Of a stretch of 10,663 bases of DNA, positions 6,145-10,663 are shown piece after piece. The stretch comes from Patescibacteria group bacterium (GTDB taxonomy: Bacteria > Patescibacteriota > Minisyncoccia > CAIUEV01 > JAHKAQ01). Position 1 is the stretch's first letter; every line of letters begins with the position of its first letter. Where the stretch lies: assembly GCA_018825765.1 (NCBI GenBank), contig JAHKAQ010000068.1, positions 1-10,663 of the forward strand. Direction: 5' to 3'. Made by a program: the position numbers and the translations under genes. Under the pieces are notes generated by a model, which saw only the letters and a list, made by a program, of their open reading frames with translations, was not told the DNA's origin and did no database searches.

Positions 6145-7641
6145 ATGGAACAGCTTATGAACCTTGTTTTATATAATTCACTAACCGGGAAAAAGGAGAA
6201 ATTTGAGCCTTTGGAAAAAGGCAAGGTGAGGATGTATTCTTGCGGACCCACGGTTTATGATTACGCTTCGATTGGTAACATGTGGTCGTATCTTACGGCT
6301 GATATCTTGCGGCGCTTTTTAGAATATTCAGGCTATGAGGTGCGGCAGATAAAGAACATAACTGACGTGGGGCATTTTACCGACGATGAAGGAGCGGAGG
6401 GTCTGGAAGCGAGCGGCGAAGACAAGCTGGAAAAAGCGGCAAGGCGGGAGAAAAAAACACCGCTTGAGATCGCGAGCCATTATATAAAATATTATAAGCG
6501 CGACGAGGCGAGCTTGAATATACTGGCGCCGCATTTTCAACCGCGGCCAACGCAGGAGATTGATGAAATTATAAAAATTGTGGGCGAGCTTGTGAGAAAG
6601 GGTTTTGCCTATGAGATAAACGACGGGGTGTATTTTTCAATAGAGAAGTTTCCTGAATACGGTCGGCTTTCAGGTAATACGCTTGATAAAATCAAGGCTG
6701 GAGCGCGGGTTGAGGTAAATAAAGAGAAAAAACACCCGGCTGATTTCGCCATTTGGATTAAACGAACCGGAGAAAACGCCAAGCATACTCTTTTTTGGAA
6801 AAGTCCGTGGGGAGACGGCTTCCCGGGCTGGCATATTGAGTGCACGGCCATGGCGGTGAAATATTTGGGCGATTCGCTGGATATTCATACGGGCGGCGAG
6901 GATAATATTTTCCCGCATCATGAATGCGAAATAGCCCAAAGCCAGGCTTACACAGGCAAACTTTTCGTGAAATACTGGGTGCATACGCGGCACTTAAAGA
7001 TACAGGGCGAGAAGATGTCGAAGTCGCTGGGTAATGTTTACACAATTTTAGCTGTGCCGGATAAGCGCTACCAAAGCTTAGAGGAGCGAGGTTTTGAGCC
7101 GCTGGCGTTTCGGATGTTAAGGCTGGGGGCGCATTACAGGAGCAAGGCGAATTTTACCTGGCAGGGCATGGAGCAGGCTCAAAAAAATTTAGGGAAAATA
7201 AATGATTTTTATCTGGAACTTTTGAATTATCCTAAAGATAAAACGGGAAAAGAAATTGAACTGGATACTTCCGCGGCCCTGGATCGATTTAAGCGAGCGA
7301 TGAACGATGATCTTAACACGCCTTTAGCGCTTGCTTCGGTTTTGGCCATGGTTCGGGCGGGCAATGAAATTATAAATGACAGGACTCTGGTTTTAAAAAA
7401 TCCCGGACAGGTAAAGAAACAACTGGAGGATTTTGACCGGGTGCTGGCCGTTCTTTATAGGCGGGCGGGAGAAGGAAAGAAGGGAAAAGAAATTCCGCAA
7501 GCTATAAAAGACATGGCGCAAAAAAGACAAACGGCGCGGGAAAATAAGGATTTTAAAACAGCAGATGAGTTTCGAAAAAAAATCGAGGCGGACGGGTTTT
7601 TTATAACGGATAAAGAGCAAGGGTTTAAAATAGGAAGATAA
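6145..7641 (+). CDS. cysS: Cysteine--tRNA ligase (CysRS)
   Basis: Class I aminoacyl-tRNA synthetase that charges tRNA-Cys in the cytosol. The 498 residues exceed the 461 of E. coli. The Rossmann fold begins at YSCGPTVYDY (31-40). The HIGH motif that follows reads SIGN (42-45), with Ser replacing the first His. Zinc ligands are present: C33, C233 (WHIEC) and H258/E262 in the HHECE motif. KMSKS is intact at 290-294. The anticodon-binding domain runs from about 375 to the end, with the characteristic KDFKTADEFRKKI (468-480) and GFKIGR terminus. A segment at about 304-320 extends the region after KMSKS; I infer this is a lineage feature. Two starts are possible: 6145 and the ATG at 6157 (M5), which gives the more canonical MNLVLYNSLT terminus and has GGA eight bases upstream. 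Probably co-transcribed with corA. Confidence 0.96.
   Translation: MEQLMNLVLYNSLTGKKEKFEPLEKGKVRMYSCGPTVYDYASIGNMWSYLTADILRRFLEYSGYEVRQIKNITDVGHFTDDEGAEGLEASGEDKLEKAARREKKTPLEIASHYIKYYKRDEASLNILAPHFQPRPTQEIDEIIKIVGELVRKGFAYEINDGVYFSIEKFPEYGRLSGNTLDKIKAGARVEVNKEKKHPADFAIWIKRTGENAKHTLFWKSPWGDGFPGWHIECTAMAVKYLGDSLDIHTGGEDNIFPHHECEIAQSQAYTGKLFVKYWVHTRHLKIQGEKMSKSLGNVYTILAVPDKRYQSLEERGFEPLAFRMLRLGAHYRSKANFTWQGMEQAQKNLGKINDFYLELLNYPKDKTGKEIELDTSAALDRFKRAMNDDLNTPLALASVLAMVRAGNEIINDRTLVLKNPGQVKKQLEDFDRVLAVLYRRAGEGKKGKEIPQAIKDMAQKRQTARENKDFKTADEFRKKIEADGFFITDKEQGFKIGR
7340..7359. repeat. 20-bp repeat shared with dus, copy in cysS
   Basis: Twenty bases containing TTTTGGCCATGG then TTCGGGCG are identical to 8428-8447, same orientation, about 1.09 kb apart. 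Here they encode part of VLAMVRAG in cysS; the other copy is read in another frame. Confidence 0.85.
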
Positions 7642-7653
7642 ATAGACTTTCTG

Positions 7654-7983
7654 TTATCCCTGTTCTGAGGCGGGAGGCAAATTATAACGCGGGTTTTTTG
7701 TTTTGGAGAGAAACTTGAATTTCTCTTTAACATCATGAATGCCCAGCATAAACCCGTGGTTAGTTGAGACAAGCTTTTTAATTTTTTCAATCTCCAGGTC
7801 GGAAAGACTATGGATAAAGCAGATCGCTCGTTGTTCATCAGGATTCAACAGACCTAATTCTTTTTGGATTTTCGGCAGAAAGCTGTTTTTTATTTTTTCT
7901 ATCTGTTCTTGGGGAAGGTTCACTAATCTGTCAAGAAGATCTAATGATAAGTTTGGAGATTGTTCATTTGAAGATTGTTCCAT
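7654..7983 (-). CDS. Hypothetical protein, 109 residues
   Basis: I do not recognise this protein. The 109-residue frame starts at the ATG at 7981-7983 and its stop is 12 bases from the end of cysS, so the two genes converge. It looks genuinely coding: a polar N-terminus (MEQSSNEQSPN), then amphipathic helix-like stretches (LDLLDRLVNLPQEQIEKIKN, LSDLEIEKIKKLV) rich in Leu, Ile, Lys and Glu, and a proline-containing tail (NPRYNLPPASEQG). There is one Cys, no signal peptide and no membrane segment, so a soluble, mostly helical cytosolic protein is likely. The plus-strand frame over the same bases (7739-7987) has poor composition. It is divergent from dus across an A/T-rich gap. It could be a lineage-restricted CPR protein. 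No function can be assigned. Confidence 0.7.
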   Translation of the reverse strand: MEQSSNEQSPNLSLDLLDRLVNLPQEQIEKIKNSFLPKIQKELGLLNPDEQRAICFIHSLSDLEIEKIKKLVSTNHGFMLGIHDVKEKFKFLSKTKNPRYNLPPASEQG

Positions 7984-8068
7984 GTAAAGATATTAAATTA
8001 AAAAATAATATGGTTTGAATATACTATAATAAGGTAATAAAGAAAAACTAAATTTAGTTTATTGTTTT
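7984..8068. promoter_or_regulatory. A/T-rich divergent intergenic region with possible back-to-back -10 boxes
   Basis: This 85-bp gap separates the 109-residue gene from dus. The plus strand has TATAAT at 8025-8030; the minus strand has TATAGT at 8024-8029, nearly the same bases. No convincing -35 box is found at 16-18 bases for either, so strength and direction are uncertain. Promoter function is inferred from the divergent layout. Confidence 0.4.
8045..8060. repeat. 16-bp perfect palindrome before dus
   Basis: AAACTAAATTTAGTTT is a perfect inverted repeat with no spacer, ending eight bases before the dus ATG. It could be an operator for a dimeric regulator or a weak A/U-rich hairpin over the start region. 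It is A/T-rich, so chance is possible. Confidence 0.6.
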
Positions 8069-9103
8069 ATGTGGAGAAAAATCAAAAAACCAATTCTGGC
8101 GCTAGCGCCTATGGCCGGCATCACGGATTCGGCTTTTCGGCTGATTTCGAAAGAACAGGGAGCAGACGTGGTGTATTCTGAAATGGCAAGTTCAAGCGCT
8201 TTATATTTTAAGCCTAAGCGAACTTTGGAGCTTTTGCGTTTTTGTTCCAAAGAACAGCCCTATGTGGTTCAACTTTTTGGCAAAAACCCTGAGCATTTTG
8301 CCCGGGCGGCGCGAATCATAACTCAAGGCGTGCCGCAAATTAAATACGATAAAACAGATAAAACGGCGCAAAAAAGATTGGCTCCTGGAGGGATTGATAT
8401 AAATTTTGGCTGTCCGGCAAAAAAAGTTTTTGGCCATGGTTCGGGCGCGGCGCTGATGGATAAACCGAAGCTGGCCAAGCGAATCATTCAGGCGGTTACG
8501 AGCAACACTTCTCTTGAAGTTTCTATCAAAGTGCGCACTCAAGTAAAAGGAGTGAAATTGCTTGATTTTTTGCGCGAAATAAAAATAAATAAATTAAAAA
8601 TCACGGCTATAATGGTGCATGGAAGGACATACAGCCAGGGATTTTCCGGGCCGGTGGATTTTGAAACAATAAAAAAAGTAAAGCAATATTTTGGCGGCAT
8701 TGTGCTGGCTAACGGAGGCATAAAAAATTTAGAGGACGCGCGAATAATACTTAAAAAAACCGGGGCAGACGGCGTGGGCGTGGGAACCGGGGCAGACGGC
8801 AACCCGATGATTTTTAAGGATTTAAAAATTTTAAAAAACAAGAATAATCCAGCCGGGGGAAAAGCCCGTGACGAAACAAGAGAATTAGAGGAGAAAATAA
8901 AAATCATTACGAGACAGGCTGATTATGTTTATAAACTGAAAGGCAGGCGCGGGATTTTAGAGTTAAGGAAACATTTGATCTGGTATTTCAAGGGGTTGGA
9001 AGGGATTAGAAAATTACACGCGGATATGGTTGGGGTAAAAAATCCAGAAGATGTGAAAAAGATTGTTCATAAAGTGCGGAAAAGTCAGGTGGGTAAGTTT
9101 TAG
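8069..9103 (+). CDS. dus: tRNA-dihydrouridine synthase (Dus family)
   Basis: FMN enzyme that reduces uridines in the tRNA D-loop with NADPH. The 344 residues fit the family. The TIM barrel opens with LAPMAGITDSAFR (12-24). The catalytic Cys is C115 in DINFGCPAKKV (110-120), and a substrate/flavin Lys lies in SIKVRT (152-157). VHGRTYSQGFSG (183-194) and VLANGGI (212-218) follow, then the phosphate-loop region at 231-248. That loop reads TGADGVGVGTGADGNPMIF where relatives usually have GRGALGNPWIF, so the usual Arg is Thr240. A C-terminal helical domain includes KHLIWYFKG (301-309). An insert at about 88-107, just before the catalytic strand, is rich in Lys and Thr. Subfamily looks DusB-like but is not certain. 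It starts a dus-dnaB-recR unit, 36 bases before dnaB. No Shine-Dalgarno; a palindrome ends eight bases before the ATG. Confidence 0.94.
   Translation: MWRKIKKPILALAPMAGITDSAFRLISKEQGADVVYSEMASSSALYFKPKRTLELLRFCSKEQPYVVQLFGKNPEHFARAARIITQGVPQIKYDKTDKTAQKRLAPGGIDINFGCPAKKVFGHGSGAALMDKPKLAKRIIQAVTSNTSLEVSIKVRTQVKGVKLLDFLREIKINKLKITAIMVHGRTYSQGFSGPVDFETIKKVKQYFGGIVLANGGIKNLEDARIILKKTGADGVGVGTGADGNPMIFKDLKILKNKNNPAGGKARDETRELEEKIKIITRQADYVYKLKGRRGILELRKHLIWYFKGLEGIRKLHADMVGVKNPEDVKKIVHKVRKSQVGKF
8428..8447. repeat. 20-bp repeat shared with cysS, copy in dus
   Basis: Identical to 7340-7359 over 20 bases. Here the frame gives VFGHGSGA immediately after the catalytic motif of Dus, a segment that is conserved in the family, so this copy is constrained by protein function. 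Confidence 0.85.
8758..8800. repeat. 16-bp tandem-like direct repeat inside dus (8758-8773 and 8785-8800)
   Basis: AACCGGGGCAGACGGC occurs twice with a 27-bp period (nine codons), separated by 11 bases. Both copies encode TGADG, at residues 231-235 and 240-244. The second copy falls on the conserved FMN-phosphate loop. Confidence 0.9.
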
Positions 9104-9139
9104 AATGTGTGATAAACTTTAGAGCAACACAACCCATTT

Positions 9140-10558
9140 ATGACCCGAGAAAAACAACAAAATAATAAAAACCAGATTGATCTGGCTCGAATTCCACCGC
9201 ATAGTCTGGAGGCGGAGAAAAGCGTTTTGGGGTCGCTAATGATCGACGAGAAAGCGATGAACAAAGTGGCTGATTTTTTGCGGCCGCAGGATTTTTATCA
9301 GACCAAGCACGGACTTATTTATGAGGCCATGCTTGATCTTTATGAAAAAAACGATCCAATCGATTTAATCAGCCTGGCCGGAAGACTGGAAGACAAAGAA
9401 CAGCTGAAGGAAGTGGGGGGAAATACTTATTTAACTGAACTGGCGAATGAAGTGCCGGTAGCGACTAACGTGGGGTATTACGCTAAAACGGTTTCTAAAA
9501 AAGCAACGCTTAGAAGACTGATTGAAACAGCCAGCCGAATCGTGGAAATGGGCTATGAAGAGGGGGAGGATATTGAAAAACTACTGGATACGGCCGAGCA
9601 AAAATTATTCGGAGTAAGCCAGCAATTTTTGAAGCAGGATTTCGTGCCAATCAGAAGCGTGCTGGAAGAGGCTTTCAACCGGATTGATGAGCTGCATAAA
9701 AATCGCGACGCGCTTCGAGGAGTGCCCACGGGTTTTAAAAGTCTGGACGCGATTTTAGCCGGCTTTCAAAAATCAGATTTAATAATTTTAGCGGCGCGGC
9801 CAAGTCTCGGGAAAACAACTTTATCGCTTGACATTATGCGCAATGTGGCTTTAAAGGCTAATAAGCCGGTAGCGATGTTTTCACTTGAAATGAGCAAGGA
9901 TCAGCTGGTAGACAGGATGCTTTCATCTGAAGCTGAAGTTGATTTATGGAAATTAAGAACCGGTAAACTTTCAGATCAGGGCGAATACAGCGACTTTCAA
10001 AAACTCGGGGACGCCATGGGAATTTTAAGCGAGGCGCCGGTTTTCATTGATGATTCGGGGACGGCCAATATTATGCAAGTCAGAGCCATGGCCAGACGCT
10101 TGATGGCGGAAAAGGAATTAGGCCTGATAATTGTTGATTATTTGCAGTTAATGGAAGGACGCAGTTCCAACGGGGACAACAGGGTGCAGGAAATTTCCGA
10201 GATTTCGCGTTCATTGAAGCAATTGGCGCGGGAGCTGAACGTGCCGGTTTTGGCTTTAAGCCAGCTTTCAAGGGCGGTTGAAAGCCGCCGGCCGCAGATT
10301 CCCAAACTTTCTGATTTAAGAGAATCAGGTTCTATTGAGCAGGACGCGGACGTGGTAATGTTTATTTATCGCGAAGACCGGGAAAATTTTGAATCTCCCA
10401 ACAAAGGAATCGCGGAAATTCACATCGCGAAACACAGAAACGGGCCGGTGGGAAAAGCAGATCTTTTCTTCAACGAGAATTCAGTAAAATTCATGGATCT
10501 TGACACAACCCATAAAGAGCAAGGACCGGAAGAGGAACCAGGTCCGGGAAATAAATAA
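9140..10558 (+). CDS. dnaB: Replicative DNA helicase DnaB
   Basis: Hexameric 5'-3' helicase that unwinds DNA at the replication fork. The 472 residues are a normal length. The N-terminal primase-interaction domain (about 17-120) shows IPPHSLEAEKSVLGSLMID (18-36) and the linker helix region runs to about 195. The RecA-like motor begins at GVPTGFKSLD (194-203). Walker A is ARPSLGKTT (219-227), with Leu where Met is common. The catalytic Glu is E250 in FSLEMS, Walker B is IIVDYLQLM (330-338), SQLSRAVESR (374-383) is the sensor segment and KHRNGP (431-436) holds the arginine finger. No intein or insertion interrupts these motifs. The C-terminal 15 residues form a Pro/Glu/Gly tail. It follows dus by 36 bases and precedes recR by 13, suggesting one transcript. 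The ATG at 9140 lacks a Shine-Dalgarno. Identification is secure. Confidence 0.98.
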   Translation: MTREKQQNNKNQIDLARIPPHSLEAEKSVLGSLMIDEKAMNKVADFLRPQDFYQTKHGLIYEAMLDLYEKNDPIDLISLAGRLEDKEQLKEVGGNTYLTELANEVPVATNVGYYAKTVSKKATLRRLIETASRIVEMGYEEGEDIEKLLDTAEQKLFGVSQQFLKQDFVPIRSVLEEAFNRIDELHKNRDALRGVPTGFKSLDAILAGFQKSDLIILAARPSLGKTTLSLDIMRNVALKANKPVAMFSLEMSKDQLVDRMLSSEAEVDLWKLRTGKLSDQGEYSDFQKLGDAMGILSEAPVFIDDSGTANIMQVRAMARRLMAEKELGLIIVDYLQLMEGRSSNGDNRVQEISEISRSLKQLARELNVPVLALSQLSRAVESRRPQIPKLSDLRESGSIEQDADVVMFIYREDRENFESPNKGIAEIHIAKHRNGPVGKADLFFNENSVKFMDLDTTHKEQGPEEEPGPGNK

Positions 10559-10571
10559 ATAACAGTTTAAA

Positions 10572-10663
10572 ATGCTTCTTCCAAGGAATATACAGCGGGC
10601 GGTTGAAGCTTTATCGCTCCTTCCTTCGCTGGGACCGCGAGCGGCTGAACGGATTGTGCTTTA
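10572..10663 (+). CDS. recR: Recombination protein RecR, N-terminal 30 residues only
   Basis: RecR works with RecO (and RecF) to load RecA on gapped DNA. The window ends after 30 codons from the ATG at 10572-10574. They read MLLPRNIQRAVEALSLLPSL and continue GPRAAERIVL, which matches the RecR N-terminus: an initial helix followed by the helix-hairpin-helix with LPxLGPxxAxR. The Cys4 zinc finger and Toprim domain lie beyond the edge. It is 13 bases after dnaB with no promoter between them, so probably co-transcribed. The short length keeps confidence below that of the full genes. Confidence 0.85.
   Translation, partial: MLLPRNIQRAVEALSLLPSLGPRAAERIVL

Noticed and set aside
6670..7045. Two long minus-strand frames over cysS
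   Set aside because: Antisense shadows of the conserved CysRS catalytic core; no family features.
7642..7653. Terminator between convergent cysS and the 109-residue gene
   Set aside because: Only 12 bases separate the stops and I find no inverted repeat with a T-run in or just beyond them.
7455..7838. 127-residue minus-strand frame across the end of cysS and the 109-residue gene
   Set aside because: It overlaps two better-supported genes in other frames and has poor, Ser/Phe/Pro-rich shadow composition.
7739..7987. 82-residue plus-strand frame opposite the 109-residue gene
   Set aside because: The minus-strand frame has more protein-like composition and a more complete open stretch. This one looks like its shadow.
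1..10663. CRISPR array, insertion sequence, prophage, tRNA or rRNA genes
   Set aside because: No regularly spaced repeats, transposase motifs, integrase, attachment-site repeats or tRNA-like cloverleaf was seen on either strand.

Overview
The window looks like a chromosomal segment of a small-genome bacterium. It is most likely a Candidate Phyla Radiation (Patescibacteria, Parcubacteria-like) member. That assignment is inference: it rests on the CPR-like flavour of the YidD, GrpE, CysS and Dus proteins, short housekeeping proteins packed 10-40 bases apart, no introns or mobile DNA, and almost no Shine-Dalgarno sequences before the starts. The code is standard bacterial; TGA, TAG and TAA are all used as stops.

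Left block (1-5142, minus strand): yidD is followed by a heat-shock operon read right to left: hrcA, a NUDIX-GrpE fusion gene, dnaK and dnaJ (dnaJ runs off the left edge). A near-perfect CIRCE operator (4850-4876) lies over a good sigma-70-type promoter (-35 4858-4863, -10 4835-4840) just upstream of hrcA. The operon should therefore be autorepressed by its own first product, HrcA. The operator overlaps the stop codon of yidD. DnaK, DnaJ and the GrpE domain form the Hsp70 folding machine.

Middle block (5237-7641, plus strand): corA (Mg2+/Co2+ channel) and cysS (cysteinyl-tRNA synthetase), 11 bases apart. The 94-bp gap between yidD and corA holds two back-to-back promoters that share one -10 region.

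A small unrecognised minus-strand gene (7654-7983) converges on cysS.

Right block (8069-10663, plus strand): dus (tRNA-dihydrouridine synthase), dnaB (replicative helicase) and the first 30 codons of recR, apparently one transcription unit for tRNA modification and DNA replication/repair.

The most interesting object is the 300-residue NUDIX-GrpE fusion. A NUDIX domain with a degenerate catalytic box replaces the usual N-terminal coiled-coil extension of GrpE inside the HrcA/CIRCE operon. The two halves of the gene also carry an 18-bp exact in-frame direct repeat. Secondary oddities are a compact HrcA, a CysRS whose HIGH motif reads SIGN, a Dus whose FMN-phosphate loop looks overwritten by a 16-bp local duplication, and a 20-bp exact repeat shared by cysS and dus in different frames.
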